Shown: positions 1 through 12,436, counted from the first letter of the stretch. The stretch is 64,000 bases of DNA from Sanguinoderma infundibulare (GCA_032821775.1 JAVLRN010000001.1:2914001-2978000); one strand, 5' to 3'. Made by a program: numbers and translations. The notes: generated by a model not told the origin, from the letters alone.

Positions 1-196
1 GGTATATCGGGATGTATGGCACTATGGGGCTGGCGGCGGTCTTGTTGTACTACAAGCCGGATACCAGGTGCGTAGCACCCTACCGTCTTCTCTCGCACAC
101 CCTGTGACCTCTTCAACCATGTTCAGCATCCAGTCCTGGGCATTGAAGGAGGCCAAGGCCCGCATGGAGGCGCGCGGCGAGAAACCCGAACTCTAG
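1..196 (+). CDS. 3' end of a probable complex I ESSS/NDUFB11-type subunit (partial)
   Basis: Only the last two exons lie in the window. Bases 1-67 and 127-196 join across a 59-base GT-AG intron (68-126) to give a 44-residue C-terminus that stops at 194-196. The visible part has a short hydrophobic stretch (GLAAVLLYY) followed by a charged amphipathic tail (KPDTSIQSWALKEAKARME). A single membrane segment followed by a KPDTSIQ..WAL-type tail fits the small accessory ESSS (NDUFB11-like) subunit of fungal NADH:ubiquinone oxidoreductase in the inner mitochondrial membrane. That identification is from memory of the family. Because the N-terminus is outside the window it could be another small single-span membrane protein. 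Confidence 0.45.
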   Translation, partial: VYRDVWHYGAGGGLVVLQAGYQVRSTLPSSLAHPVTSSTMFSIQSWALKEAKARMEARGEKPEL

Positions 197-488
197 ACAC
201 CTTCTGTCATGCTGTCGCTCATTGCATACCTTGCATGTTCCAATCCAAATCGGTCCTCCCGCAACTTGTACAATCCTATGATTATTCGAGGACGGATAGC
301 GGATGTTAAGATTTGGTCATTACTTGCGTTGAAGCACGCATCCTAAGGTGATCTAGTAAAGCCACGGATATAGTGGACCGCGTCCATTCTCCGGCAGCGT
401 TGAAGCGGCCAGTCCACGCCTAAACGTCCCTCAATCATGCTACCCTCACCCACATTCCCTCTGCGCCAGGCAATTGTCACTTGTCATT

Positions 489-1265
489 TCAGTGGTCTGA
501 TTCGCAGTGCTTCTTGTACGCTTCTTCCGTCATGAGTTTCTCGAGCTGAGGGAGACGCGGTTCTCAGCAGCCATCCATTGAACAGACCCACATCGTCACG
601 TACCTCAGAGGGATCCGAGAGCTTGACCTTGCACAACCAGCCTAGTCAAAGGTCCATCATCAGCACCATGTACGAGGATATGTAACTGCGCGCGTACCCT
701 TCTCCTCGGGAGACTTGTTCAGCAAACCGGGCTGGTCATTGAGGACGCTGTTGACCGCCTCGACCGTGCCGGACACAGGTGCGAACTACAGTCCTCGTGT
801 CAGGACACCGGCCTTGCAACGTAACGTAATGAACCTGCACTCACAATATCCGAGGCCGCCTTCACGCTCTCCACTGCGCCAATTTGGTCTGCACGAATCA
901 CGGTCCGTCGGCGCAAGATGTGCGGAGTACACGTCGCACTCACCACCCTGGGCGATCTCGGAGCCCTCTTGGGGGAGCTCGACATAAACGACGTCTCCGA
1001 GGCTTGACTGGGCGTAGTCCGTGATAGACACGGTACCGATTTGAGTCTGGTCATCGTAGACGACCGCCTCATGGTCTTCGGTGTACTTCTTCGCTGCGGA
1101 CACGTCAGGACTCGAGCTCCGAGCATAGAAGAACGGTGTGCACTCACTGATAAGGGTTCGGACGAACGTCGTCGGGCGCACGACGCGTGCCGCAGGGGTG
1201 GCCGTACGCGCCGCCCGCAGAGCGGAAGACCTGGAACGGGAAGCTTGACGGATAGCAGAGAACAT
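489..1265 (-). CDS. GCV3: Glycine cleavage system H protein, mitochondrial
   Basis: Lipoyl carrier of the mitochondrial glycine cleavage complex, which shuttles the aminomethyl group between the P, T and L proteins. Six exons (1148-1265, 944-1093, 845-888, 698-785, 604-641, 489-545) add to 495 bases, 164 residues, and stay in frame throughout, the usual size for the family. The N-terminus (MFSAIRQASRSRSSALRAAR) is basic and serine-rich, a typical matrix-targeting peptide. The body shows KYTEDHEAV, IGTVSITDYAQSSLGDVVYVELP and the lipoylation site around GAVESVKAASDIFAPVSG, whose lysine carries lipoate. The C-terminus LEKLMTEEAYKKHCE is also typical. The start at 1265 is preferred over an in-frame upstream codon because it gives a clean targeting peptide. 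Upstream EF-Tu lies on the same strand, 436 bases away. Confidence 0.93.
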
Positions 1266-1701
1266 TTTGAGGCTAGGTTGTGAGACGACTGGACACAAAC
1301 TGGACACCGACGACGCAGACACGAAGCAGGAAAATGGGAAGAGCGGCCGAAGCGGATAGGCGACAGGAGACGGGGCTCCGCTGAAAAGTCTCGGACCACG
1401 ACTCGCGCTTCCCTCTTATGGTCGCGCTGTTACGTCAATTCGTGGCCTCGCCCTAGTCGAAACCATACACAAGGAATAGCTGGAGAATAGAGAAGGGAGC
1501 ATGTAGGATTGCACTATGATCTATGGGATAAACATGCGGGGGTAAGGTACAATCGTTACGACGAGGGTCGAGTGTGCTGGCTCGAGGTCTCCTTTTGCAA
1601 TGAGTGGGGAGCATATTACAGGCACATCCATTAACGACCGGACTATGTATGACGACGACTATGCAGGTACTTAGATCGATCCTCTCCGTGAACGGTGAGA
1701 C
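1266..1701. other. Intergenic, promoter region of the H-protein gene
   Basis: 436 bases between the start of the H-protein gene and the stop of the EF-Tu gene, both on the minus strand. It must hold the EF-Tu 3' end and the H-protein promoter. I see no convincing TATA box, no RNA gene and no open frame with coding character. Confidence 0.6.
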
Positions 1702-3538
1702 TCATGCAGTTTCAAGGATTTTGGTGATGATACCCGTGCCGATGGTCTTGCCGCCCTCACGGAGCGTGAAACTAAACCAAGGCTTAGTACAAGCCCCTGT
1801 TCCGCAGCGACATGAAAGAACTTACCGAGAGCCAACCTCACCCGCAACATCGTAGCACAATGTGCAAACCATCTCGACGTTATCACCGGGCATGACCATC
1901 TTGTCCTCAGCATCGGCAGTGCCCTCAGGCCATGACAACCGCGTGCTTATGTCAGCGGTACGAATGAAGAGCTGTGGCGTGTAGTTGGCCATGAAGGGAG
2001 TGTAACGACCACCCTCGTCCTTGGTGAGGACGTAAATCTGGGCCTGGAACTTTTTGACTGCCTTGATCGAGCCGGGCGCCACGATGACCTGGCCACGCTT
2101 GACTTGCTCGCGCTTGATACCGCGGAGCAGAGCACCCATGTTGTCTCCAGCCTCACCGCGGTCGAGCTCCTTGTGGAACGCCTCTACGTTGCGTTTCGGT
2201 TAACCCGGGCGTTGTGGAATAGCGCGCGCATGACGTACCGATACCAGTCAATACCGACTTGATTTTTGCGCCCAAGCCAAGAATCTCGATTTCGTCACCC
2301 TTGTTGCAGACACCACGCTCCACCTAAACCCGCGGTAAGTGATGACGTCGAAAAGGCCAGACAATATTACATACACGACCAGTGGCGACGGTACCACGAC
2401 CAGAGATAGAGAAGACATCCTCAACAGGAAGGAGGAAAGGCTTGTCAAGGTCACCTAAACCGATGTTGGCACCTTCACAACAGGGAAGCAAGGCAGAATG
2501 ACTTACGAGGAGGGATCTCAAGCCACTCATCGCAGGCCTTGACAAGCTCGTTAATCTTGTCAGCCCCAACGGCAGGGTCGCGACCCTCGAGGGCGGCAAG
2601 CGCGGAACCCATGATGATGGGGGTGTTCTCGCCGTCGAAGTTGTATGTCGAGAGGAGGTCACGTATCTCCATGTCGACGAGCTCAAGCATCTCCGGGTCG
2701 GAGATCATGTCGACCTTGTTAATGAAGACGACGAGCTTCTTGATACCGACCTGGCGAGCGAGGAGCAAGTGCTCACGCGTCTGAGGCATTTGACCATCGG
2801 TTGCAGACACGACAATGATAGCGCCGTCCATCTGGGCGGCACCAGTGATCATGTTCTTGATGTCTGCGGGAAGAGGGTTCAAGAACGGACCGGTTCTATG
2901 TCAAAAGCGAGACTCACAATCGGCGTGTCCAGGACAGTCAATGTGACCATAGTGACGGATCTCACTCTCGTACTCGACGTGTGCGGAGTTGATGGTGATA
3001 CCACGGGCCTTCTCCTCAGGAGCCTTGTCGATTTGGGCGTAATCGGTGAAGCTTGCGGCACCCTTTTCGGAGAGAACCCTGGTTATAGCGGCGGTCAACG
3101 TGGTCTTGCCGTGGTCGACGTGGCCTGGAGTGTCGGCTGGAATCAATGGCAAGTAGACCCAAGCAACCGTATTTACATACCAATGGTACCAATGTTCAAG
3201 TGCGGCTTCGCACGCGAGAACTTGCTCGAGGCAGGCTCAGCATACCCACGAGAAAAGACTGGGTACAATCAATGCCGTAAAGTCCGTTATCCCCGTTACG
3301 ACTGTCTCGATACAATGAGAATAGAGAAAACGCACTCAGGCTTCGCCCAACAGGCCTGCAGAGAGGGGCTGCGGGAGTTGGGTGCCTGACCGAACTCCTC
3401 GCACAGCTGTACAGAGATTGCGTCGCTGTGACGCGTCAGCACAAGCGAATTGAGGGAAGGCGGGATTAGACGCTAACCTCGCGACGAGTAGAGACGGCGG
3501 GCAATGACTCTGGTAGCGGGGAGCTGAGCCTTGAACAT
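1702..3538 (-). CDS. TUF1: Mitochondrial translation elongation factor Tu
   Basis: GTPase that delivers aminoacyl-tRNA to the mitochondrial ribosome. The G-domain motifs are all visible: G1 [13 protein letters not shown] (near 3100), the G2 region with [14 protein letters not shown]3 DCPGHADC, G4 NKVD ([10 protein letters not shown]) and G5 around GSALAALEG. Domains II and III follow ([34 protein letters not shown]) and the protein ends [18 protein letters not shown]. The N-terminus [19 protein letters not shown] is a mitochondrial presequence. An intron splits the P-loop region (NIGTIG / HVDHGK). The exon between the presequence and [11 protein letters not shown] (about 3240-3406) could not be placed with certainty; see findings. 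PEX14 starts only 218 bases away in the opposite direction. Confidence 0.95.
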
Positions 3539-3756
3539 GATGGCAAGGAGGAGGGATGCAAGTAGCACAGACGTGCCCGTGACGCTGCTAGCACACTTCC
3601 CAAAATTCCTGGCCGGTCGCTTCGGAGCCTCGGCACGGCACCCTCCGGAGCGCCTCCCCTAGTTTCGACTACCGTTGGCTTACCGGCGCACGAGCAGCTT
3701 GTCCTTTGGCTTTCGCCTGCCCGCTCGATTCCTGGCTTGTCCAATCCTCTGCAATC
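3539..3756. promoter_or_regulatory. Short divergent promoter, TUF1 / PEX14
   Basis: 218 bases separate the start codons of mitochondrial EF-Tu (minus) and PEX14 (plus), so both core promoters and both 5' leaders must fit here. The stretch holds CT-rich and GC-rich blocks but no clear TATA box on either strand, as is common for housekeeping fungal genes. The shared-promoter role is inferred from geometry alone. Confidence 0.6.
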
Positions 3757-4880
3757 ATGGCTGCGCCAGACAGACAAGAGCTCATGCGGAATGCGATGAC
3801 ATTCCTCACTGATCCCAAGGTGTGTTGTACCCATGTCCGGCACAGGGCACGACCTAATCGTGATCATCAGACACAGGCTGCTCCCCTCGCTCAGCGCGTC
3901 CAGTTCCTGGAAGCCAAAGGCTTGACTGGCCCGGAGATCGAAGAAGCTATGAGGCAAGTCGCAGCTCACCAGACCCCAGCGCCACAACCATACGGCCCAA
4001 GTGCATACGGTCCCGTTTATGGGCCCGTGCCATATAACCCTGTTCAACCGCCGCTACCTCAGTGGGACTGGCGAGACTACTTTGTGAGTACAAGTCTACA
4101 TGTTCTCTCCTTTGTTACTCACAGCGTTTCTTCTAGATTACTGCTGTTGTGTCTGGCACGATCGCATATGGTGCCGCAGCGCTGTTCCGAGTGAGTACGA
4201 GTATTAAACGACTTGGTGCCATGTGGTGACATGAGTGCCACAGAAATACGTCTCTCCCTACCTCAAACCTCCATCAGCAACAGCATATGAGCAGGACAAG
4301 GATACTATGGCTGCTCAATTCGACGCTGCAGAGGCTCTGCTGAAGGAAATCCAAGCTGAGACTGCCGCCGTTCGGACTGCTGTAGAGGAACAGAACGAGA
4401 AGGTCGTTAAGGTCACACAGGAAGTGGAGGGCGTGGTCAAGGATATGCGGGACGGCGAGGCGAAAACAAGAGATGAGATGCGGGAGATACGCGAAGAAGT
4501 GAACAATGTTCGTGAGATGTTGCCCAAGGTGAGCTGTCGCTGTATCTTGGTCCATGCAACAATCTCCATTGACGTATTCTTCACAGATGATCGAAAAGAA
4601 CAAGGAGAGCCACAACCAATCTCTCGCCGAACTTCAGCAAGAGCTGAGGTCCCTAAAAGCGCTTCTCCTCAGTCGGGGTCCCGGCATTTCCTCCAGTCCA
4701 TCTACACCTATTCTCCCTGGCAAGCCGTCCATACCCGCATGGCAATTGGCTGGCGGCTCGACGGGGCAGACTGCTTCAGCATCTTCCACGCCTCCTCCAG
4801 TGCTACCTGGTAATTCTACACCTCCCGCTGTCAATGGCAAGGGCAAGGACGTGGCAGTTGCAGAATCTGAGTCGTCCTGA
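3757..4880 (+). CDS. PEX14: Peroxisomal membrane docking protein Pex14
   Basis: Docking component of the peroxisomal matrix-protein import machinery, binding the cargo receptor Pex5 at the membrane. Five exons are read. The N-terminal Pex14 domain is present (RQELMRNAMTFLTDPKTQAA, PLAQRVQFLEAKGLTGPEIEEAMRQ), including the FL-x-DP signature that binds Pex5 WxxxF motifs. A Pro/Tyr-rich linker follows, then WDWRDYF and a single membrane segment (ITAVVSGTIAYGAAALF), then a long coiled coil (AAQFDAAEALLKEIQAE onward) and a Ser/Pro-rich tail ending DVAVAESESS. The start at 3757 is the first ATG that gives the conserved domain from residue 1. The introns are short GT-AG. No truncation is seen. Confidence 0.93.
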
Positions 4881-5078
4881 TGTGTACTACCCTTTATTGT
4901 ACGCGTATCTATATTATTATATCCTCGGAAACTAGCAAATTCTGTGCTTGGAGTGCCTGCGTGCACGACACCATACTGTGTAAGCGCTCATGTCGGTGCA
5001 AGCGACTGCGCGAAACATGATAGGCGCGTCCGTACTCCTTCTGCCTGCCTTCACCTCGGCGACGCTTTGTGATACGCC

Positions 5079-8000
5079 ATGTTCAGCAATTGGCGACAAA
5101 CTGTGGACACCTTCTCCCAGTCTCCGAGGAACTCTCAGGACGGGTCAAGTGCCACCAACGGCGAAGAGGCACTTGCGCGTTCTTCAGTGGACGGCATCCG
5201 TTCGTCTCTCTCCTCATCGTCGCACCTCGCGGAGTCTGCATTGAGCAGCTTGAGGAAGACCTTGGCTGCTCAGCGACCGCCTACTCCCAATAATGTCAAT
5301 CAAACCCAGACGTCCTCTACTTCCCCTCCTGCTGCGGAACCCGCACCAACTGCGGCACCGAAGCCGCGCACCGGACGAACAACGCTGGAGGACAGGTTGC
5401 GCGCGAAGTTCGCTATTGGAGACGTGTCGGCCAGCACTACCCCTGCGGCCTCCGCTAGGCCGTCGCCTTCTCCCGTATCCGCTTCAGATCATCCGCTCGT
5501 CAGTGCCCCTGGTGCATCTCAGGACCAAGACATACCTGTGGTGAAGGGCCCGCCCAATCCACTTTCGCCGACCTCTACCCCTCTACCCTCCTCCCCCCTG
5601 CAGTCACCCACTACCGAATCCGTCTTCTTCCCGCCGACTTCGTCGGAGGGTTCTGTTCCCTTGAAGGAGGACAATCCTTCCCCTTCTGAAGCGAAATCGC
5701 CTATTTCGCCGGTGTCTTCCTCATTCTCTGTGGAGGAGATAGTCACCGAACCTGTATCCTCTGCAACTGAGGTCCTTACGCCTGAAGACGAGCTTGCAGA
5801 ACCGCCACAAGTCCCCATTCCAGTTCCTGCTGATGTAGCTCCTCCGGCCGCCGTCTTAGGGAACCTAACTTCTGCCCACTCTTCAATGGAGAGCTTACCC
5901 CCTCCATCCGCCGAGGTCCCCGAGACTCCTGGTAATGATGCGTCCCTTGACGCCTCACCCGGTCCTGTGGATTCTCGCGCAGAAACCTCAACAGATACAC
6001 CATCTGTTCTTGAACCGCCTGCAGACGAATTATCCTCTCAGAACGCCAGCAACACTGTCAATGGTGATGCGTCGGTCGACACTTCCATCAGTGCGGTCAA
6101 TGGTGACAAGCCGCCAGAGCCTGTCACCTCTTTGGACACTCCTAACACACCCTCCACACCTCAACCTGTGACTCCGAACGGCAAGTGCTCAGATGGCGTG
6201 GACGTTGAGGCGCTACAGAAGAGGTTGAAGCTCGTAGAGCAACGGTTTACAGGTATGTCCTACGTGGGTGATCAAACGGTCGAGCTTAATTTACGCTTGA
6301 CATAGATGTTTCCACGTCGTTCAAACGTCTTCAGGCGGAGAAATTGGCCGCCGACCGCGTCTTGCGCGAGCTGACTTCCGTCGAGAGCGTGACAGAAGTC
6401 GATGCCCTGCGGGACTTCCTCCAGAACGTGAATTTCAAGACGGAGGTGAGTGCAAGGAAAGTCCTGTGCGTATACGTGTATGTGCTGACCGGAGAGCAAG
6501 ATGGCACAAGACGAAATTCGACGCTTGAATGGGAAGCTGACTCGTAAGTATTCTCGGTTTTTGTATGTGTGTCTTCGCTATATACGTATTCACGTTCTCT
6601 CGCAGGCCAAGAAGAGCGTATTGAGGAACTCCGTGACATTCACCGCCTGGAGTCGAAGTCCCAGATCGACCAGATCGACCAGCTCAAAGCCCAAGTCGAT
6701 GAAGCCGAGAAGTTGCTCAAGGCCTCTCAGGGATCCACGACCCAGGTCGAGCAGGAGTCTGCTAAGCGACAAGCTGAGATTGAGAAGCTGCAAGGCGAAC
6801 TCGATAAAGCAAAGAACGATGCCAAGGAGGAAGAGGAGAAGAGGACAAAAGCTATCGCGCTGTTGAAGACTGTCAGGCAAAAGCTGGTGAAGGCGGAGAA
6901 GGAGCGGGACGACATGATGAAGGAGGTGGGTGCGCTGAAGGAGGCGGAGAAGGGCGAGCGGGAGAAGCAGAGGGTGGAGAGGGCCAAGCTACAAGCGGAG
7001 ATTGACAAGGTGAACGTGGAGCGGGAGATGGCGGTGCAGGGCCTGAGGGCGCAGTTTGACAAGGACGTTGCTGCGTTGAAGGACAAACAAGAGAAGGACC
7101 TGGCGGCTATACGGGGCCAGTACGAGCTGGAAGCCATCACGACAAAGGTGCGTTATCAAAGGTCGGCCACGTCATCAGTCTTGTCATAAATAACCCTTTC
7201 GTTAGACGACACACGTCAGGGAAATCGAGCACAGGAAGTCACGCATTGCCGACCTGGAGAGCACGGTCAAGACACTTTCTAGGGAGAAGGACGAGCTTTT
7301 CGATCAGGTTCAACTACGACAGGCAGAGCTGGAGTCATCGCAGTCCCTTCTCGAAACCCTCCAAGGCCAGAATACGGAGTTAGAATACCAGCTCCGCGAA
7401 GCCAACGACCGTGTCGCGCTGTTCCAGGAGGAGTTCTCCGACGTTCGTCGCGAACAAGATATGAAGGTGGCGTCCTCCGGTCCGTCCGCAGAAGAGGTTA
7501 CCCGTCTACTCGCTGCTGCTGAGTCAAAGTACGACACGAAGCTTGGCGACCTACGGAGGAGGCTAGCCGAGGCCGAGCGTGAGCGGGACGAGGGCGAAGC
7601 TCGTTGGAGTAAGACCTTGACGGAGCGTGCACGCGAGGTTGAGTCGCTTAAGGCTGTGATCAATTCGTCTCAGAGGAGCAAAGAGGAAGAGACCGAAGGC
7701 GTGCAAGTCTTGGAGCGCGAGATCGAAAGCCTCAAGAGCGAGATTCGGTCGTATCAGGCACAGCTCACGGACCTGCATACTCAGCTACAGAAAGCCGCTG
7801 ACGTCGAGGTCCGTATATGGTATATCTCAACCACTGCCGGCCACGTGGGCTAACATTGTGTTCAGGGCATGGCCAAAACCCAGCTTGCTGAGCTCAGTTC
7901 GAAGACCGCCGATCTCCAGCAGCTCCTGGACGAGACCAAGGGTCGCGAAGCTCAGCATCGTAACCAGAATAAGGCGAGTTACTTGATCCATTCATTCAGG

Positions 8001-8419
8001 GTTCACATTCTTACTCTGTGCGAACTCAGACGTTGCGCGAGGAACTTCGTAAAGTCCAATCGTCCGTGGCGCTGCTCGAGAAACAACGCGGGCCTGGCGT
8101 GGGCTACTGGGCCTCTCGTAACGAGAGCACGTCCGAGCTGCGCTCTCCAACATCGTCTGTGTCTGAACTTCCTCCTCGAGACACCCCAGAACGATCTGGA
8201 ACGCCGTCTGCTCCATCATCGGATGAAGAAATCAATTTTGAGTACCTTCGGAATGTCATTATGCAATTCCTGGAGCACAAGGAGATGCGGGTGAGTCTCA
8301 TTTCTCTGCGGTCATTAAACAACATGCTAACGTATCATCAGCCTCATCTTGTTCGAATTCTATCGACCATCCTCCGATTCACTCCTCAGGAGACTCGGAG
8401 GCTTGTCGCAAAAGTATAG
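5079..8419 (+). CDS. GRIP-domain golgin (Imh1/golgin-245-like), Golgi coiled-coil tether
   Basis: Probable peripheral trans-Golgi tether. The N-terminus (MFSNWRQTVDTFSQSPRNS) resembles the start of fungal golgins. A Ser/Thr/Pro-rich, probably disordered region of roughly 350 residues follows, then a long heptad-rich coiled coil (exons from about 6306 to 8100). It ends in a GRIP domain (NFEYLRNVIMQFLEHKEMR + PHLVRILSTILRFTPQETRRLV), the module that binds Arl-type GTPases on Golgi membranes; the conserved Tyr is in FEYLRN. About eight exons are present. One intron (7974-8029) has a GC donor and is needed to keep the frame; see findings. Which golgin it is orthologous to cannot be decided from the coiled coil. 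Confidence 0.85.
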
Positions 8420-8735
8420 TCGTGAATACCCTCAGGTTATCTGTCGTGTTACCTCATAGAATCGGACTGCGGATACCTCGCAACGGATACCAGGAGTAGC
8501 ATCATCATATCATTGCATATCATCTGCTTGTTTATACGTATTTTTTCTCAATGCATATGTTCTCAGATAGAGGATATAAAGTATCGTACGTCGGGAGGAG
8601 GGTGGTAAGAATCAATTGATCACCGCGACCAGCGGCTGCAAACCGTAAATACCGCAGTGTACATTCAGCGCGATTAGACGCCCGTTTGGTCCGACCTCTC
8701 GCCCAAACCACCACATTCTCCACGACGGTCGGGAA
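8420..8735. other. Intergenic
   Basis: 316 bases between the golgin stop and the MED5 start, same strand. It holds the golgin 3' end, with AT-rich stretches around 8490-8560 suited to polyadenylation, and the MED5 promoter. Nothing else is recognisable. Confidence 0.5.
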
Positions 8736-11700
8736 ATGTCATTGGCTGAACTGACCAGGAATGCATTCCAGAGTGGCATAACTGCCGGAAAAGTAAGCGT
8801 ATCACAGAATCACTGTCATAAAAACAATACTCAATTTCCTGCGGCTAGTGGCTCGCCTTATGCAAGTTGTTCATCTCGAAGAGCCTCTCCCATAATGGAG
8901 TGTATAGCATCGAGACAGAAATAAGCAGTATGAATACTCAATTGACTTCCGAGCCCAGCATTAACTAACTCTCTTGTTGTGCAGACTCTGTCCTATTGCT
9001 TTTTCGCGACTATCCAGGAGACCCAACCCTACAAGGGTATCTCAAGAAAGCAATACAAGATGGGCTTCTGTCGCTGCCCATTTTCCTCTCGGCCTTCCTA
9101 CAGGCAGCGCAGTCGGCTAACTTGCACAACCCTGCTACCTTGGACATGCTATGTAGGGTTGTCCTCGATCATCGTTTCGCATCCGGTCTACCGGTTGTTG
9201 GGTCTCTCGTGCCCTTCGGCGAACCAACACCGCGTCTGCTCAGTACGATCCAGTACGCCATGGGTCTCCTCCGGACCGCCTTCATGTTTCCCGACTCACA
9301 TTTCCACCAACTGACGACATCCGCCGCTGAGCTACTGCTCTTGTTGCTGTCATGTGCCCCCGACTTCTCCCAGATCTCCCCCGCTCAGGCGAGGTTGTAC
9401 TATCCGGACGCGAGCGGCCTGTTGCCTCACATTCGCCACTTGCACCCCTTGCACGAGGCCCTCAACAGATTCGTCTATGATCTGCAAATGGCCCTAGGGG
9501 AAGATCCGAATCAAACGCGAGAGGCGCAGATGATGCACACGTCGCAGTTCGCATTCGGCAAAATCGAGACAGTTCTGAGCGCCAGCTCAGATACTGACAC
9601 CGTGACGTGCAGTCTAGTGTTGAACCATCTGGTATGCGTTGTCTCTCGGTATACGCTGCGATTGTCACTGAAAGGGTTCGCACACAGATATTCTGTCGGG
9701 CAAGTGATTTTGGTTCAGGTGACGGACCCCATGCTGTGGCGATCTTGGTCGCGTTGCTTCGGGAGACATCATGGGCACCGTGGATGTTCTACAAGCAGCT
9801 CATCATATCCTCGTTGACGTGCTTAGTGCAGAGCTTCAACTCTACCGGGCCGACACGCGCCTCGGCCATCTGGAGAGCCTTCACTATCGGTCGAGTAAGC
9901 TTGAATGCCTTTGTCTTGCGGTTGACATTGGTACTGACTACATACTCTAGCTACCTCACTTGCTCGCCGCCTTCCGCAAGTCGGGACGTCCAGAAGCCAT
10001 TTCAGAATCTGAATGGGTAGAATACATTTGAATTTTTGGGTCTTGACACAACGATTGACGCCTCCTAGCATTCGGCGTTGCAGATGGCCTTGCCGCAAGT
10101 GCTCCAACGTGCCGACCTGCTGGAAAACGTGGACAACAATGGTCAGATTGGGGGTTCGGACGCTGGAAGCGACACGTCCGTGGTGTAAGCACACGTCCTT
10201 ATACCTCCTCCTGCACGTTGACGCTGAGTACTTCAGTCAACAATCTTTCATGTCGGAGTTCCTATATCAGCTGCTGTCAGTTGGAGTGATTGAGCAAGCA
10301 GTAGTGGCAACGATCAATCCCAATCTGTCAAACGACTTTCACCCTCGACTTGCTACCGAAGCGCAAGAGACCGGGGTTGATCTGCTGGCAAGTAATCTCC
10401 TCGGATATCGTCCCGATGCCGCTACTCACGACTATAAAGGGATATTTTGAGGCGAAACTTAGCCCTGAAGCAAGTCCAGAAGATGTGGAGGTACTGCTCT
10501 ATAGGGCTTGGAAAGATCCATGTTGTCATGCTGCATTCGCCGAAATTGTCGTCAAGGTGGGTAGTCTGAGACGTCACGCATGGAGCGTCGCAATTAATTG
10601 ACCGCTTAGAGGTTCACCGCGTCCACAAAAAATCTCGATGCAGAGTCACTAGGTCTAGTTTGCAAGATGCTCTCAGAACACGAGATGGCATTAGACATGC
10701 TATCTCTACATGCCAAGATTTCTGATCTCGTTGCGCATGCGTTGGCATTCATCGAAGATTACGATTGCGAGACAGTCGGTTCGTGTGCATCGGTATCCTT
10801 TGGCGCATAGTAGAGTGCTGAAGTTGGAAGACAGGAGATCCGCAATCGGCCGTCAGTCACCTGGGAGATGTCGTCTTGTTCGTCGAGACTACCATAGCAC
10901 GATTCAACGTAAGTTCTCGTGTGAGCCGTTGATCTCCGTTTGTTACTGATGGATACGGCGTGCAGCTTGCCTCTTTGTCGTTCAAAGTCGGGGAGAGAGT
11001 CGTGAATCCAGACTTTATGCGAGCTTCTGGTCTTCTCTCGCGACCTAACGAATTGAAGGGAGACGAACTGTCTGCGTTTGCTTCGTGGATCAAGGCTCTG
11101 TTTGATCCAGGGAGCGAGGGGATCGAAGATACGATCCTCCGGTAAGTAGCGCTCTCATCCCCTCTTCTGATAGACCGCTAAGGCATTAACAGAGCGACCC
11201 GTCCCAAGACTCTTCTAAAAATCGCCCCCGTCCTGTTCTTCTTCGCGATCGCACAGACCATGGATCGGAAGATGGACAAGGAAGTGCTCAACAACGGACT
11301 CTCGTACTTCCTCGGTCCCCTCCTCAACTGGACACTTGCCGGCGTCGTTCGATCTCTGCTGACGGACATCCATCGTCGAAGGTGCGTGGCATCAGCCGTG
11401 ATGCATGCACCTGTCTCACGATACACCTAGCTACAACGCTCCGGTGCACCTTGACGTGCTCAAGACCGTCCTGGCCTCCTCCTCCTGCCCTCCTGCGGTC
11501 TTGACATTGTCTGCGCCCAACGTCCTCCGCCTCTTCCCGGACCCGTTTCCTCAACACAGCAAGAGGTTTATCCAATCCTTCGACCCCAAGCCCATCCGGC
11601 ACGCGGCTCGACAAGCCCTCGGCCTCCCCGCGGAAGGTTCGTCACGTTTACCACGCAACATAGCATACCCGCGCCCGCTAAGGCCCAAAAAAAATGCATC

Positions 11701-12293
11701 TAGAGCTACCGCTACAAGTCGACCCGTCCAAGAGGCACTGGCCAAACCAAGCCTGGCAACTCATCACCAACGCGCTGTCCGCGGCGCGGTCAGGGCGAGC
11801 GCCCGCGCTCGACATCGAGCGTTGTCTGCTCCTCTGCCCGCCCACCAAGTTCCTCGGCGCCCTGTGGGCACAGCTCCACGCCGCCTCGATGACCGACATG
11901 GAGGCCCCCCGCCGCCTGGCCACGTTCGTGCTGACGATCCCCCGCGCGCCTCGCTCCCCGCCACTCCTACCCGTCTTTTTGCACCTCATCCTGCCCTCGC
12001 TCGTCGCGGCGGCGGACAGAACGTCTGGGGCGGAGCAGGCGATCACCGTGGAGTTCCTCGTCGTCGTCATCTCCTCCTCGCTAACCGCTGCGCTGCATCT
12101 GGAATGGGCGCTGCTCACGACGTGCGGCGAAGAGCGCTTCGTTCTCGGACAATCTGTCGCGTCCATGGCGCGGCGGCTCTCGGGAGATCTGAAGAGACGA
12201 GGGACAGGCACGGTCGCCGGGATGATCTTGCAGCGGCTGACGGCGATGCAGCCGTTTGTGGCCAACTTCCCTACCTTCTCCGCCGAAGTCTGA
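8736..12293 (+). CDS. MED5: Mediator complex subunit 5 (Nut1-like)
   Basis: Tail-module subunit of the RNA polymerase II Mediator. It is a large helical protein built from about twelve or more exons: MSLAELTRNAFQSGITAGK, joined over an intron to WLALCKLFISKSLSHNGV, then VLLLFRDYPGDPTLQGYL and on to FVANFPTFSAEV. Characteristic parts are the N-terminal LTRNAFQSG..KWLALCKLFI, the central LLKIAPVLFFFAIAQTMD with ALNNGLSYFLGPLLNW-type residues (near 11215-11340), and a C-terminal block with HWPNQAWQLITNAL and PPTKFLGALWAQL. I identify it from the resemblance to fungal Med5 proteins. It has no enzymatic motif. The exon joins PAE/ELPLQVDPSK (intron ending at 11701) and AGK/WLAL are unambiguous by frame. 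It could be misassigned only if another large helical scaffold shares this pattern. Confidence 0.7.
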
Positions 12294-12436
12294 GGTACAA
12301 ATGATCGAGGCGAATTATGCACATTGATAATTTTGTAGGGAACGTGCTCCGGACATTACAGACACATGCTGAGTGGACAAGGTCAAGATGAATGACAGAA
12401 TAAACAATGTATAAGAGAAGTGACACAAGCGGGTGA

